From Algorimicrobium echini (GTDB taxonomy: Bacteria > Bacteroidota > Bacteroidia > Flavobacteriales > Flavobacteriaceae): 64,000 nt of DNA. Below, one piece after another: positions 27,633 to 37,501 of the stretch (the stretch's first letter is position 1; each line of letters starts with the position of its first letter). The stretch lies in assembly GCF_900115185.1 (NCBI RefSeq), contig NZ_FOVN01000001.1:620001-684000 (forward strand), read 5' to 3'. Below the pieces are notes generated by a model that made no database searches, was not told the origin of the DNA, and was given only the letters and a program-made list of their open reading frames with translations. A program made the translations under genes and the position numbers.

Positions 27633-28652
27633 CTAACCTAAAACAGTCCTAATCTTCTCAACAACCCTTTCAACCGGAACAGTCCCAGCAGCATCTTTAT
27701 AATCTTCTGGATATTTGTTACCATAAATAGATGTTGGGATTTTCGGGTACTGATTTCTGTCCGCTACCAAGGCATAATCAGCCGGTTGATTAAAAGGTGC
27801 AAACCCAGCAAATGGATGCGTAACTCCCCAAATAGTCACCACTTTTACACCAAACATAGCTGCTAAATGCGCATTTCCAGAATCCATAGAAAGCATGACG
27901 TTTAAATTAGAAATAACATCCAACTCCTCATTAAACGCTAATTTCCCAGCCATATTAATAATACCATCTGCTTCAGATTCGAAGTAATTTAAAATCTGAA
28001 CTTCTTTTTTTCCGCCTCCAAATAATAAAACCTGATAGTTTTTAGACAATTCTTTAATAACCTGCTCCATGAGTTCCAATGGATATTTTTTACCATCATG
28101 AGCCGCAAAAGGAGCAATACCAATGCGTTTCTTATTTGAATCTCCCATTAATTTGGAAATATTAGGGTTTAAAGCTGCTGGAATTGGGTAGTTGGGATTG
28201 CTTAAATCTACAGGAAAACCGAGTGTTTCAAACACATCTGCATAGCGTTGATGTGTGGTTTTTAATTGTTCGAAGATTTTGCCTTTGGTAAGTTGCTTTT
28301 TGGCCTTTCGGTCTTTATCAATGGTTGCTACTTTTCGGGTACCAATTAAAGGTTTTAATACTTTGGTTCGTAACACCTTGTGCAAATCGGCAATGGCATC
28401 GCAGTTTTCTTTTTTTAATTCTCGAGACAATTTATACAAACCCACGAGGCCTTTATGTTTGCCTTTTACATCTGCTGGAAAAACGGTTACGTTTTTTAAA
28501 TCGCGAAACAATGGTTTAAAGAAAGCACGTGTTAAAACGGTTATTTTAACACTGGGATACTGTTGTGTAAACGCACGAAGCACAGGAACCGTCATAGCAA
28601 CATCGCCCATTGCGGAGAGTCGGATAACAAGTATGTGTTTTGGTTTGGACAT
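27633..28652 (-). CDS. glycosyltransferase family 9 (heptosyltransferase-like)
   Basis: 339 residues from ATG 28652 (MSKPKHILVIRLSAMGDVAM); the TTG one codon earlier is not needed. N-terminal RLSAMGDV and C-terminal MLSMDSGNAHLAAMFGVKVVTIWG are the GT9 donor/acceptor motifs. Such enzymes add heptose or related sugars to the LPS core on the cytoplasmic face. It follows a DUF4254-like gene, its usual partner in Flavobacteriaceae, with a hairpin between. Confidence 0.9.
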   Translation of the reverse strand: MSKPKHILVIRLSAMGDVAMTVPVLRAFTQQYPSVKITVLTRAFFKPLFRDLKNVTVFPADVKGKHKGLVGLYKLSRELKKENCDAIADLHKVLRTKVLKPLIGTRKVATIDKDRKAKKQLTKGKIFEQLKTTHQRYADVFETLGFPVDLSNPNYPIPAALNPNISKLMGDSNKKRIGIAPFAAHDGKKYPLELMEQVIKELSKNYQVLLFGGGKKEVQILNYFESEADGIINMAGKLAFNEELDVISNLNVMLSMDSGNAHLAAMFGVKVVTIWGVTHPFAGFAPFNQPADYALVADRNQYPKIPTSIYGNKYPEDYKDAAGTVPVERVVEKIRTVLG

Positions 28653-28668
28653 CAAAGACGAAAGAGAC

Positions 28669-28684
28669 TCCTGCTTTAGCAGGA
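28669..28684. repeat. TCCTGC-TTTA-GCAGGA hairpin between DUF4254-like and GT9 genes
   Basis: TCCTGC 28669-28674 pairs with GCAGGA 28679-28684. Another member of the CCTGC hairpin family of this window, here between two codirectional genes, so it may partly terminate or stabilise the upstream transcript. Confidence 0.5.
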
Positions 28685-28687
28685 AGT

Positions 28688-29296
28688 TTATTTTTGAGAA
28701 CGCAACACCGGATTTAGTTCGTCGTCATTATACATCTTCATTTGCTTGTATACTTTCATGTACTTATCGCCTTTTTCAATGTCTGCGAGTAATGTATCTA
28801 TAGCTGTAGACAGGTCTACCCGTTGCTCCAGTAACACATTTAATTTAGTTTGGCAAGCAGCCAAATGTGCATCTGTAGCATCGGTACGTGTAGCTTCTTC
28901 ATGCATGTGGTACACTTTTAGTGCTAAAATAGATAATCTATCAATGCCCCAAGCTGGACTTTCCGTATTAATTGTAGCATTGGCTTTAGGAGTTACGTGC
29001 TTATATTTTTCAAGAAAATAGCTGTCAATATATTCAACCATATCGGTTCTATCTTGATTAGATGCATCAATTTGACGTTTCAATTTCAAGGCGGCCACGG
29101 GATCAATTTGAGGGTCACGAATAATATCTTCATAATGCCATTGGACAGTATCTATCCAACATTTTCTATATAACAAATGTTCTAAAGTTTCTGAATCTTT
29201 ATCATAAGGATTGCTAAAAGGTTGGTCTACCGTGTTAATAACATGATAGGTTTTTATAACGTCCTGAAATATTTTATTGGCTTTTTCTGAAAACAT
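28688..29296 (-). CDS. DUF4254-like protein
   Basis: 202 residues from ATG 29296; the frame runs seven codons further up, but the -7 element at 29317-29324 favours this start. All-helical, soluble, with HLLYRKCWIDTVQWHYEDII and QIDASNQDRTDMVEYIDSYF, as in DUF4254. Function is unknown; it usually sits beside a GT9 glycosyltransferase, as it does here, hinting at LPS core synthesis. Confidence 0.78.
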   Translation of the reverse strand: MFSEKANKIFQDVIKTYHVINTVDQPFSNPYDKDSETLEHLLYRKCWIDTVQWHYEDIIRDPQIDPVAALKLKRQIDASNQDRTDMVEYIDSYFLEKYKHVTPKANATINTESPAWGIDRLSILALKVYHMHEEATRTDATDAHLAACQTKLNVLLEQRVDLSTAIDTLLADIEKGDKYMKVYKQMKMYNDDELNPVLRSQK

Positions 29297-29316
29297 AATG
29301 TAAAAATTTTGAAACA

Positions 29317-29324
29317 CAAATATA
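29317..29324 (-). promoter_or_regulatory. -7 promoter element of the DUF4254-like gene
   Basis: TATATTTG on the minus strand, a perfect TAnnTTTG, 20 bases before the ATG at 29296. A TTTG lies about 24 bases further upstream, slightly beyond the usual spacing. Confidence 0.45.
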
Positions 29325-29368
29325 AACCTATTTATTAACTTTACAGTTCAAAATAAAACCAAAACAGA

Positions 29369-30028
29369 ATGCATATTCACAATATTTCGCTTGAAAATTC
29401 CATTTTAAATGCCTTTATATCTGAAATGCGCGATATAAACATTCAAATAGATCCCATGCGTTTTAGGCGTAATATTGAACGCACCGGTGAAATTTTAGGA
29501 TATGAATTAAGCAAATCTTTAAATTATAAATCAGTAGATATCCAAACCCCTTTGGGTACTGCTACAGAATTTTTAACTTCAGATGACATTGTATTATGTT
29601 CCATTTTGCGTGCAGGCGTTCCGCTTCATAACGGTTTATTAAATTACTTTGACAAAGCTGAAAACGCCTTTATTTCTGCTTACAGACATCATAAAAATAA
29701 ACCTGAAAGTTTTGAAATTATTGTGGAATATTTGGCCTGCCCTAGTTTAGAAGGTAAAACCCTTATTTTGGCTGACCCTATGTTAGCAACGGGTCAATCT
29801 ATGGTTGCAACCTTTGAAGCTTTAAAGCCATTTGGAAAACCTAAAGCGGTGCATTTAGTAAGTGTTATTGGTGCTCAAGAAGGTTTGGATTATGTCTCTA
29901 AACATTTTAACTCCAATGCGCATTTATGGATTGCAACTGTTGATGAACAACTAACAGACAAAGGCTATATTATGCCTGGATTAGGAGACGCAGGCGATTT
30001 AGCATTTGGCCAAAAATTACAAAATTAA
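29369..30028 (+). CDS. upp: uracil phosphoribosyltransferase
   Basis: Converts uracil and PRPP to UMP in pyrimidine salvage; cytoplasmic. 219 residues. The PRPP loop is ADPMLATGQSM near residue 136, and the uracil-binding C-terminus reads GYIMPGLGDAGDLAFG. Its 3' end overlaps the convergent membrane-protein gene by 12 bases, so there is no room for a terminator. Confidence 0.95.
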   Translation: MHIHNISLENSILNAFISEMRDINIQIDPMRFRRNIERTGEILGYELSKSLNYKSVDIQTPLGTATEFLTSDDIVLCSILRAGVPLHNGLLNYFDKAENAFISAYRHHKNKPESFEIIVEYLACPSLEGKTLILADPMLATGQSMVATFEALKPFGKPKAVHLVSVIGAQEGLDYVSKHFNSNAHLWIATVDEQLTDKGYIMPGLGDAGDLAFGQKLQN

Positions 30029-30940
30029 ATTTGCCAAAAGTGCCAAAATTAAAATCCAAATTAAAACTTCACGAAACCATTTTTCGGAAATTAATTCAAT
30101 ATAATTACTCACAATAATAGCTAAAGGTGCTATTAAGAAAATAAATTCTGCTCCAGATTTTTCGGGTGCTATTATAATAATTACTAATGCTATTATTGCT
30201 GCAAACAAAATAAGCATATAGGACGGTCTGTAACTTTTTGATTTGTTTTTAATATTCTGTAAATAATAAAATAAGGACCAAATAAAATAGGAAAAATAAA
30301 TAGTTGCCGCAATGATTATTTGACGGTTATTCAACATACTAAAATTAAAATTTTTACCGCTTTCAAATCTGTCCACATAATCCCAAAAATTTATATTAAA
30401 TACAATCAATATGGCATAGGTAATTACAGCAACTAAAAGCACACCTATAAGCGGGATAATCCAATTTTTAACATCATTTATGCCGTATAAAAAAAGCGCT
30501 ACAAAAAGGACTATAAAAAATAGCGAGCTCCAAAAAAAGAGCAGTGTCGCTAAAGAAATCCAAATAGAAGCGTCTAGTATTTTCTTCTTTTGTTGCTTTT
30601 TAGTCCGCAGACTCACAATGCGTCTTAGTGCTAATAGGATGAATAAATTAGCAATTACTAATTTGGTATTCAAAAATGTTTGAAACATCAATACCATAAA
30701 CAGCCCATAAAATAGCAGATTGTAACTGTTTTTTTTAGTTAAACTATTTTTACTCGTAAAAAAATTAAAAATAAAAAGCGATACGATACAAACACCAAAT
30801 AAAGCCAATTGCTTCAATACAAACCCCATACTTATTTGAGGATGCAACCTAAATTTAGCATATAAAAAACCTAGAAACAGCACCAAACTCATTATAACAA
30901 AATGAATAGGTGTTGCTTTTTTAAAGAATTTTGAAATCAT
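30017..30940 (-). CDS. polytopic membrane protein, DUF6427-like
   Basis: 307 residues with about nine to ten membrane helices. The order (KLHPQISMGF-like start, LVIANLFILLALRRIVSLRT, NFWDYVDRFESGKNFNFSML) matches a family I recall as DUF6427, which regularly lies next to upp and purD in Flavobacteriaceae. Inner membrane; function unknown. Confidence 0.7.
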   Translation of the reverse strand: MISKFFKKATPIHFVIMSLVLFLGFLYAKFRLHPQISMGFVLKQLALFGVCIVSLFIFNFFTSKNSLTKKNSYNLLFYGLFMVLMFQTFLNTKLVIANLFILLALRRIVSLRTKKQQKKKILDASIWISLATLLFFWSSLFFIVLFVALFLYGINDVKNWIIPLIGVLLVAVITYAILIVFNINFWDYVDRFESGKNFNFSMLNNRQIIIAATIYFSYFIWSLFYYLQNIKNKSKSYRPSYMLILFAAIIALVIIIIAPEKSGAEFIFLIAPLAIIVSNYIELISEKWFREVLIWILILALLANLIL

Positions 30941-31033
30941 AGGTTTTAGAAATAAATGGCTTCAATGAATAAATAGTTCAGGTAAATTACTAATATTCTC
31001 TACGAATTATTGATATTTAATTTGAAAAAAATG

Positions 31034-31041
31034 TAATTTTG
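31034..31041 (+). promoter_or_regulatory. -7 promoter element of the small membrane protein gene
   Basis: TAATTTTG, a perfect TAnnTTTG. It overlaps the earliest possible in-frame start (TTG at 31039), so the ATG at 31102 is preferred. No -33 element was found at normal spacing. Confidence 0.4.
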
Positions 31042-31101
31042 TATCAGTTTATATTGATTACGTTATTTCACGCGCTTGTAAGAGCCTTAAAATTTTATAT
31101 T

Positions 31102-31329
31102 ATGACCGATTTTTTTTACGCCATTGAGGACTTATTTGTAAACGTTTTGTTTGCACCATTTGATGCTTTAAGAGAATTAGAGCTGGAAAATTGGACAGCC
31201 GCAAATATACTTAATTGGCTTTTTATAGTTGTTGGTTTTGTAGCATTTACTTATTGGATGTTACAACTTAAAAAATATAACGATAATAATGAGGAAAATA
31301 AAAGTATTACCTCTCATAGTTATCTATAA
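31102..31329 (+). CDS. small membrane protein, DUF6341-like
   Basis: 75 residues from ATG 31102 (MTDFFYAIEDLFVNVLFAPF) with one strong membrane helix (ILNWLFIVVGFVAFTYWML) and a charged tail. This small protein regularly sits between DUF6427 and purD in flavobacteria. It is sometimes mislabelled a uracil phosphoribosyltransferase, which its length rules out. The end overlaps purD by 6 bases. Confidence 0.72.
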   Translation: MTDFFYAIEDLFVNVLFAPFDALRELELENWTAANILNWLFIVVGFVAFTYWMLQLKKYNDNNEENKSITSHSYL

Positions 31330-32595
31330 ATCGAAACCAATATCTTTTCTATAATACATCGTATCAAAATGTAGTTTGTCTATGTTTTGATACGATTTTT
31401 TTAGCGCCTCGCTATAGGTATTTCCATAGCTAGTAATGGCCATTACACGACCTCCAGAAGTAATTATTTTTCCTTCCTTTACAATGGCACCTGCATGAAA
31501 AGGCAAAACATCTACTAACTTATTTAAGCCTGTAATTTCTTTCCCTTTTTCATAAGACTCTGGATAACCACCAGACACAAGCATAACGGTTGTTGCTGCG
31601 CGTTCGTCAATTTCTATATTAATAGTATCTAATGTTTGGTTGGAAATGGCTTGAAAAACTTCTACCAAATCATTCTTTAAACGCGGTAAAACAACTTCCG
31701 TTTCAGGGTCTCCCATACGGACATTATATTCAATAACTTTAGGTTCATTACCAACCTTAATTAATCCAATAAAAACAAATCCTTTATAAGGTAAATTATC
31801 TTTTTGAAGCCCACTAATAGTTGGTTTTACAACGAGTTCTTCTATTTTATTTAAAAATTCAGGAGTTGCAAATGGCACTGGCGATACAGCTCCCATTCCT
31901 CCCGTGTTTAAACCTGTATCTCCTTCGCCAATACGCTTATAATCTTTTGCCGTTGGCAGAATTTTGTAATTTTTCCCATCGGTTAAAACAAAACAACTTA
32001 ATTCAATACCATCTAAAAATTCTTCAATAACCACTTTAGTACTGGCTTCACCAAATTTGGCATCTACCAACATGCTTTTTAGTTCCGCTTTGGCTTGGTT
32101 TAAATCATTTAAAATTAACACACCTTTACCAGCTGCTAAACCATCTGCTTTTAAAACATAAGGTGGTTTTAAAGTTTCTAAAAACTGACAACCTGCCTCT
32201 ACGTTACTTGCATTAAAACTCTGGTAGGCTGCTGTAGGAATGTTATGACGTATCATAAACTCTTTAGCAAACTCCTTACTCCCTTCTAATTCAGCTGCTG
32301 CTTTTTCTGGACCAATGACTAAAACACTTTTTAAATCATTGTCCTTTAAAAAGAAGTCATGAATGCCTTGAACCAACGGATCCTCTGGGCCAACAACTAC
32401 CATATCTATCTTTTTATCTAGAACCAGCTTTTTTATGGCTTGAAAATCGGTAACACCAATAGCTACGTTTTCAGCTATAGCAGCTGTTCCTGAATTTCCA
32501 GGTGCTACATAAAGAGCCTCACATAACGGACTTTGTTTTATTTTCCAAGCAAATGTATGTTCTCTACCACCTGACCCTAATATTAAAATATTCAT
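31324..32595 (-). CDS. purD: phosphoribosylamine-glycine ligase
   Basis: Second step of de novo purine synthesis: joins phosphoribosylamine and glycine with ATP. 423 residues. N-terminus NILILGSGGREHTFAWKI, ATP-grasp stretch PYVLKADGLAAGKGVLI, and the GARS signature EYNVRMGDPETE. Normal length, no oddities. A -7 element is present upstream at 32613-32620. Confidence 0.97.
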   Translation of the reverse strand: MNILILGSGGREHTFAWKIKQSPLCEALYVAPGNSGTAAIAENVAIGVTDFQAIKKLVLDKKIDMVVVGPEDPLVQGIHDFFLKDNDLKSVLVIGPEKAAAELEGSKEFAKEFMIRHNIPTAAYQSFNASNVEAGCQFLETLKPPYVLKADGLAAGKGVLILNDLNQAKAELKSMLVDAKFGEASTKVVIEEFLDGIELSCFVLTDGKNYKILPTAKDYKRIGEGDTGLNTGGMGAVSPVPFATPEFLNKIEELVVKPTISGLQKDNLPYKGFVFIGLIKVGNEPKVIEYNVRMGDPETEVVLPRLKNDLVEVFQAISNQTLDTINIEIDERAATTVMLVSGGYPESYEKGKEITGLNKLVDVLPFHAGAIVKEGKIITSGGRVMAITSYGNTYSEALKKSYQNIDKLHFDTMYYRKDIGFDL

Positions 32596-32612
32596 ATTGT
32601 TGTTGTTTGCTG

Positions 32613-32620
32613 CAAAAATA
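32613..32620 (-). promoter_or_regulatory. -7 promoter element of purD
   Basis: TATTTTTG on the minus strand, a perfect TAnnTTTG, 17 bases before the purD ATG at 32595. Confidence 0.45.
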
Positions 32621-32677
32621 ATTGGTTTTACGCTTAAAAAACAATTATTTTACAAAAACATCTTAAGCCAATTTCTT

Positions 32678-33997
32678 TTGAATTTATTTGACCTGTCATT
32701 ACAAATTAATGGTTTTCCTATAAAGAAAGCTGAACAGATTTTGAAAGGCATCCAAGCGCAATCAGAGCAAGCGTTTGAAACTTATGTAGAGAAGAAAAAA
32801 CGTGAGATTATTGATTATCATATTCAGCACAATACTTTTTATAATACGTTTACACATGGTGTAAACGTATTAGACTGGAATTCTATTCCAATAATGACCA
32901 AACGAGATTTACAAAAACCACTAGAATCAAGACTTTCAGACGCTTATAACCTAAAAAATGTGTATATCAATAAAACATCTGGCTCTTCTGGTGATCCATT
33001 TATTTTTGCTAAAGATTTTGTTTGCCATGCACTAACTTGGGCTGTAATAAAAAATAGATTTGGCTGGTATGACTTGGATTTTAACTGCTCTAAACAAGCC
33101 CGTTTTTATGGTATTCCCTTAGATAAGAAAGGCTATTACAAAGAACGTTTTAAAGACTTTTTAAGTAGTAGGTTTCGCTTTTCAGTTTTTGATTTAAGCG
33201 ATGCTGCCTTTGAAGGCTACATTCAAAAATTTAAATCCTCATCTTTTGATTACCTAAATGGCTATACTAGTTCCATTGTGCAATTTGCCAAGTTTTTAGA
33301 GCGTAAAAATATGGTTTTAAAAAGCCTGTGTCCAACCTTAAAAGCCTGTGTCGTGACATCTGAAATGCTTTTTGATTCAGATAAATTACTCTTGGAAAAA
33401 CAATTCGGAATTCCTGTAATTAATGAATATGGTGCATCTGAATTGGATTTAATAGCGTTTCAAAATCTAGAAAACGACTGGCAAATTAATAGTGAAACAT
33501 TGTTTGTAGAGATTCTAGATGATACGAATCAAGTATTGCCTTTAGGTGAAGAGGGCCGAATTGTTATTACTTCCCTTTACAACCAAGCCCATCCATTTAT
33601 ACGTTATGATATTGGTGATATTGGCATACTTTCAGAAAAAAGCACCACAAAAAAACCCATTCTTAAAAAGCTAATTGGTAGAACGAACGATTTGGCCGTT
33701 TTACCAAGTGGTAAAAAAGCGGCTGGTTTAACTTTTTATTACATCACGAAACGCATTATTGAAGATGATGGTTTGGTAAAGGAGTTCGTTATTCAACAAA
33801 CACACCTTGATACATTTAAAATTATTTATGTTAGCTCCAAAGGCTTATCGGAAGAAAAAATGCAACAAATCTGTGATGAAATGACACGCTATTTAGAACC
33901 TAATTTAACCGTTTTGTTTGAGCGCCAAGATGCACTAGAACGTTCAAAAAGCGGTAAACTGAATCAGTTTTCTTCTCAGATAAAGCAACCTTCATAA
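32678..33997 (+). CDS. PaaK/CapK-like adenylate-forming protein (first copy)
   Basis: About 439 residues from a TTG at 32678 (NLFDLSLQINGFPIKKAEQI); an earlier TTG at 32597 is possible, and no ATG is available, so the start is uncertain. AMP-binding motifs: NKTSGSSGDPFIFAKD near residue 110, NEYGASELDLIAFQ, and RYDIGDIGIL. Family members include phenylacetate-CoA ligase and CapK-like capsule proteins. The neighbours are polysaccharide genes and no paa catabolic genes are present, so a role in capsule synthesis is more likely. It overlaps the next gene by one base (TAATG). Confidence 0.75.
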   Translation: MNLFDLSLQINGFPIKKAEQILKGIQAQSEQAFETYVEKKKREIIDYHIQHNTFYNTFTHGVNVLDWNSIPIMTKRDLQKPLESRLSDAYNLKNVYINKTSGSSGDPFIFAKDFVCHALTWAVIKNRFGWYDLDFNCSKQARFYGIPLDKKGYYKERFKDFLSSRFRFSVFDLSDAAFEGYIQKFKSSSFDYLNGYTSSIVQFAKFLERKNMVLKSLCPTLKACVVTSEMLFDSDKLLLEKQFGIPVINEYGASELDLIAFQNLENDWQINSETLFVEILDDTNQVLPLGEEGRIVITSLYNQAHPFIRYDIGDIGILSEKSTTKKPILKKLIGRTNDLAVLPSGKKAAGLTFYYITKRIIEDDGLVKEFVIQQTHLDTFKIIYVSSKGLSEEKMQQICDEMTRYLEPNLTVLFERQDALERSKSGKLNQFSSQIKQPS

Positions 33998-35160
33998 TGA
34001 AAGATATTCTCATTATAACTAGTTATTTTCCACCTGAAACTGGAGCTGCTTCCAACCGGATTTTTCATTTAGCAACAGGTTTAGAAAAACAAAACTTTAA
34101 AGTATCTGTTCTGACACCTTTGCCCAATTATCCAAAAGGTAGGATTTTTGAGGCTTATCGAGGAACGTTCAAACAAACTTCTATAGAGAATACTATTACT
34201 ATTCATAGATTATGGTTGTATGCCAGTAATTCTAAAAACAAATTACTGCGCTTATTCGCTATGATCTCGTATAGTATAAGCCTGGTTTGGTTTTTTATTT
34301 GGAACAAAATCCCGAATACGGTTATTGTACAATCGCCTCCATTACTAGTGGCTTTTACCTGTATGTTATGTTTACAGCGCAAAAAGAGAAAACTTATTTT
34401 AAATGTCAGTGATTTGTGGCCAATTGCAGGTTTAGAGTTAGGTGCTTTTAAAAAAGACTTTAGTTATAAATTGCTTGAAAATATTGAACGTTATAATTAC
34501 AAAAAAGCGGATTTAGTATTAGGCCAGAGCAATGAGATTTTAACACATGTAAAATCATTATTTCCTGAAAAAGAAACATTTTTATATAGAAATTACCCTG
34601 ATTTTGAACTTCCAAAATTAGAAGAACAGTTTGATTCAGGTGAAAAAATTACTATGGTTTATGCTGGATTATTAGGAATAGCGCAAGGTATATATAGACT
34701 TTGTAAATCTTTGGATTACACTAATGTGGTATTCCATATTTATGGCGCAGGTGCAGAACAAGAAAAAATTGTTCAGTTTATTTCTAAAAATCCAGATTTG
34801 CCAATTATTTATCATGGCGAAGTTTCCCGAGACACATTGCATGAAGTGCTTTTAAACTACGATATAACTATAATTCCGTTACTCAATAGGATTTATGGCT
34901 CTGTGCCCTCAAAAATATTTGAATATGCCAGATTAGGGCTTCCTATGCTTTATTTTGGTGGTGGTGAGGGTGAAGATATTATTCGAAATCATCAATTGGG
35001 TTGGATTTCTAAATCAGGAAATTACAGTCGCTTAAACGCTACCATTAACAATTTAAGTAAAGATGAATTAGGTTTAAAAAAACGTCTGGCGATTCAGCAA
35101 GTAGCAAAAAAATATTTTGACTTTAATTGCCAATTATTAAAACTAACAACAAGACTCTAG
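33997..35160 (+). CDS. glycosyltransferase family 4 (WbuB-like)
   Basis: 387 residues. GT-B fold with N-terminal TSYFPPETGAASNRIFHLAT and NVSDLWPIAGLELGAF, the pattern of WbuB-type transferases, and a C-terminal donor domain with MVYAGLLGIAQGIYRL and PSKIFEYARLGLPMLYFGGG. Cytoplasmic or peripheral. Cotranscribed with the PaaK-like gene. It converges on the priming transferase, the two 3' ends overlapping by 4 bases. Confidence 0.85.
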   Translation: MKDILIITSYFPPETGAASNRIFHLATGLEKQNFKVSVLTPLPNYPKGRIFEAYRGTFKQTSIENTITIHRLWLYASNSKNKLLRLFAMISYSISLVWFFIWNKIPNTVIVQSPPLLVAFTCMLCLQRKKRKLILNVSDLWPIAGLELGAFKKDFSYKLLENIERYNYKKADLVLGQSNEILTHVKSLFPEKETFLYRNYPDFELPKLEEQFDSGEKITMVYAGLLGIAQGIYRLCKSLDYTNVVFHIYGAGAEQEKIVQFISKNPDLPIIYHGEVSRDTLHEVLLNYDITIIPLLNRIYGSVPSKIFEYARLGLPMLYFGGGEGEDIIRNHQLGWISKSGNYSRLNATINNLSKDELGLKKRLAIQQVAKKYFDFNCQLLKLTTRL

Positions 35161-36515
35161 TAGGCTTTTTCTTCGCCTCGAACAGCATTTAAGAACGTTT
35201 TTATAATAATCTTTAGGTCTAAAAGTAACGACCAGTTTTCGATATAAAAAATATCATATTTTACACGACCAATAATATCTTTATCGGTTTCAACTTCACC
35301 ACGAAAACCACTTATTTGAGCTAAACCTGTAATACCAGGTTTAACAAAATGACGTACCATAAATTTGTCAATACGTTTAGCATACATATTGGTGTGACTT
35401 ACCATATGTGGTCTTGGACCCACAACAGACATATCACCAAAGAGTACATTGAAAAATTGTGGTAGTTCGTCAATGCTTGTTTTTCTTATAAACTTCCCGG
35501 TTTTTGTTACACGTTGATCTCCACGAGTTGCTTGATGAAGGTTTGCGTCTTTATTAGGTGTCATAGACCGAAATTTATAGCAGTCAAACTCCTTATAATT
35601 AAAACCATTCCTTGATTGTTTAAAAAACACAGGACCTTTGGATTCTAATTTTATTAAAATAGCAATAATGGGTGTGAGCCAAGATAAAATGAAGACAATA
35701 ATACAAGCTGAAAACAGAATATCAAAAAGGCGCTTAATAAATTGGTTTGCAGATTCTTCTAGTGGAATATTTCGTAATGATAAAATAGGAATATAATCGT
35801 AATACTCATATTTTAATTTTTTTGAATAAATATCTTTATTATCAGGTAAAAACTTAAGGATGATTAGGTTATTATCTGCAAAATCTATGACTTTCATCAT
35901 TTGCGAATTAGACAATTCGGATATTGAGCAATAAACCTCTTCAATGGATTCCTTTTTCAAAAAGTACAAACACGCATCAAGATCAAAGGTGTCTTTATTT
36001 TTTAAACTGAATGTTTTTTTGTGCTTGTATCCATATTCTGGGTTGGAATTGAAAAAATTCTCTAATGCTATAGTTTGTTTGTTCTTTCCTATAATTGCAG
36101 TAGTTCTATAATTCCCCCCAAAAGAGGAGCGGTATTTCTGTAATAAATAATAAAACGCAAATTTAAATATGGTAATTAAAATAAAAGCGAATCCAACATA
36201 TTTAAATATACTTTTTGGCCGAATGTCTAAATTGTGATAGAACCCGGAATATGCCAAAACAAACAATCCGAAAAGTACCATTTGTCTGAAAATTAATGAC
36301 AAAATGGTTATTTCACGAGTGTATCTGTAAACTTCATAAAATTTTGAATTAATAGATATAAATAACCAAGCAATGGTTGTAACACTGACAAAAATTATAG
36401 GATGTTGAAAATTGAAAAAATATAAAATAGCTAAACCATTTATGATGCCTAAATCTATTAAATAAGAAATAGGCCTAATATAAATAGAGTATCTACCATG
36501 TTGTATTTGGCTCAT
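35157..36515 (-). CDS. polyprenyl-phosphate sugar phosphotransferase (WcaJ-like, initiates polysaccharide)
   Basis: 452 residues. About four N-terminal membrane helices, a CoA-binding-like Rossmann domain (TTAIIGKNKQTIALENFFNS), then the bacterial sugar transferase domain with GPVFFKQSRNGFNYKEFDCY, KFRSMTP, IRKTSIDELPQFFNVLFGDM and SVVGPRPHM. It transfers a sugar 1-phosphate, probably glucose 1-phosphate, to undecaprenyl phosphate in the inner membrane. It is the only clear priming enzyme in the window and thus likely starts the repeat unit of the locus. Confidence 0.9.
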   Translation of the reverse strand: MSQIQHGRYSIYIRPISYLIDLGIINGLAILYFFNFQHPIIFVSVTTIAWLFISINSKFYEVYRYTREITILSLIFRQMVLFGLFVLAYSGFYHNLDIRPKSIFKYVGFAFILITIFKFAFYYLLQKYRSSFGGNYRTTAIIGKNKQTIALENFFNSNPEYGYKHKKTFSLKNKDTFDLDACLYFLKKESIEEVYCSISELSNSQMMKVIDFADNNLIILKFLPDNKDIYSKKLKYEYYDYIPILSLRNIPLEESANQFIKRLFDILFSACIIVFILSWLTPIIAILIKLESKGPVFFKQSRNGFNYKEFDCYKFRSMTPNKDANLHQATRGDQRVTKTGKFIRKTSIDELPQFFNVLFGDMSVVGPRPHMVSHTNMYAKRIDKFMVRHFVKPGITGLAQISGFRGEVETDKDIIGRVKYDIFYIENWSLLLDLKIIIKTFLNAVRGEEKAY

Positions 36516-37501
36516 TAATTCTTAATATGCTTTGAGAAATCTTTGTGTTCGCTTTTGTTTAATTCTTCGGCAGATAATTGTTTAAAATAGTTGAAGGTTT
36601 TTTCCATACCTTCTGCTCTCTCTACTTTTGGCGTCCAATTTAAGAGTTTTTTGGCTAGTGTAATATCTGGTTGTCTTTGCAGTGGATCATCTGTAGGAAG
36701 TTCCTTGTAAATAATTTTCTGATTGGTTCCTGTTAGTTTTATAATTTCTTCGGCAAAATCTTTTATAGTAATTTCATGAGGGTTACCGATATTTACTGGA
36801 TATGAATAATTGCTAAAAAGCAAATTATAAATACCTTCTACTTGATCGTCCACATAACAAAACGAACGTGTTTGTGAGCCGTTACCAAAAACGGTTAAGT
36901 CTTCACCACGCAATGCTTGTCCCATAAAAGCTGGAATTACACGACCGTCATTTAAGCGCATTCGTGGTCCATAGGTATTAAATATACGGACTATGCGCGT
37001 TTCAAGACCATGAAACCGGTGGTAAGCCATGGTTATGGATTCTTGAAAGCGTTTGGCCTCATCATAAACGCCACGTGGTCCAATGGTATTAACATTTCCA
37101 TAATAATCTTCGGTTTGTGGATGCACTAATGGATCGCCATAAACCTCCGATGTAGAAGCAATTAATATTCTAGCCTTTTTTGCTTTAGCAAGACCTAATA
37201 AATTGTGGGTTCCTAAAGAGCCTACTTTTAAGGTTTGAATGGGTATTTTTAAATAATCAATAGGACTTGCTGGCGAGGCAAAATGCAATATGTAGTCTAA
37301 CTCACCTTCAATTTTAATAAATTCGGTGACATCATGCTCGATAAATTCAAAATTAGGATTATCCATCAAGTGCTTGATGTTTTTAGAATCGCCTGTGATA
37401 TAGTTATCCATACCAATAACGTGAAACCCTTCCTTTATAAACCGGTCGCTTAAATGTGATCCTAGAAATCCAGCTGCTCCTGTAATTAATACCTTTTTCA
37501 T
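36515..37501 (-). CDS. UDP-glucuronate decarboxylase (UDP-xylose synthase)
   Basis: 328 residues, short-chain dehydrogenase fold: [14 protein letters not shown] for NAD at the N-terminus and catalytic [26 protein letters not shown] and NTYGPRM are characteristic of UXS. Converts UDP-GlcA to UDP-xylose. The UDP-GlcA is supplied by Ugd, encoded immediately upstream with a one-base overlap. The pair strongly suggests xylose in the polymer. Confidence 0.9.
   Translation of the reverse strand: MKKVLITGAAGFLGSHLSDRFIKEGFHVIGMDNYITGDSKNIKHLMDNPNFEFIEHDVTEFIKIEGELDYILHFASPASPIDYLKIPIQTLKVGSLGTHNLLGLAKAKKARILIASTSEVYGDPLVHPQTEDYYGNVNTIGPRGVYDEAKRFQESITMAYHRFHGLETRIVRIFNTYGPRMRLNDGRVIPAFMGQALRGEDLTVFGNGSQTRSFCYVDDQVEGIYNLLFSNYSYPVNIGNPHEITIKDFAEEIIKLTGTNQKIIYKELPTDDPLQRQPDITLAKKLLNWTPKVERAEGMEKTFNYFKQLSAEELNKSEHKDFSKHIKN

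Noticed and set aside
31102-31329. Small protein as uracil phosphoribosyltransferase
   Set aside because: 75 residues with one membrane helix and no PRPP motif; the true upp is at 29369.
32678-33997. Phenylacetate-CoA ligase activity for the PaaK-like proteins
   Set aside because: Neighbours are glycan genes only, and CapK-like capsule proteins share the same motifs.
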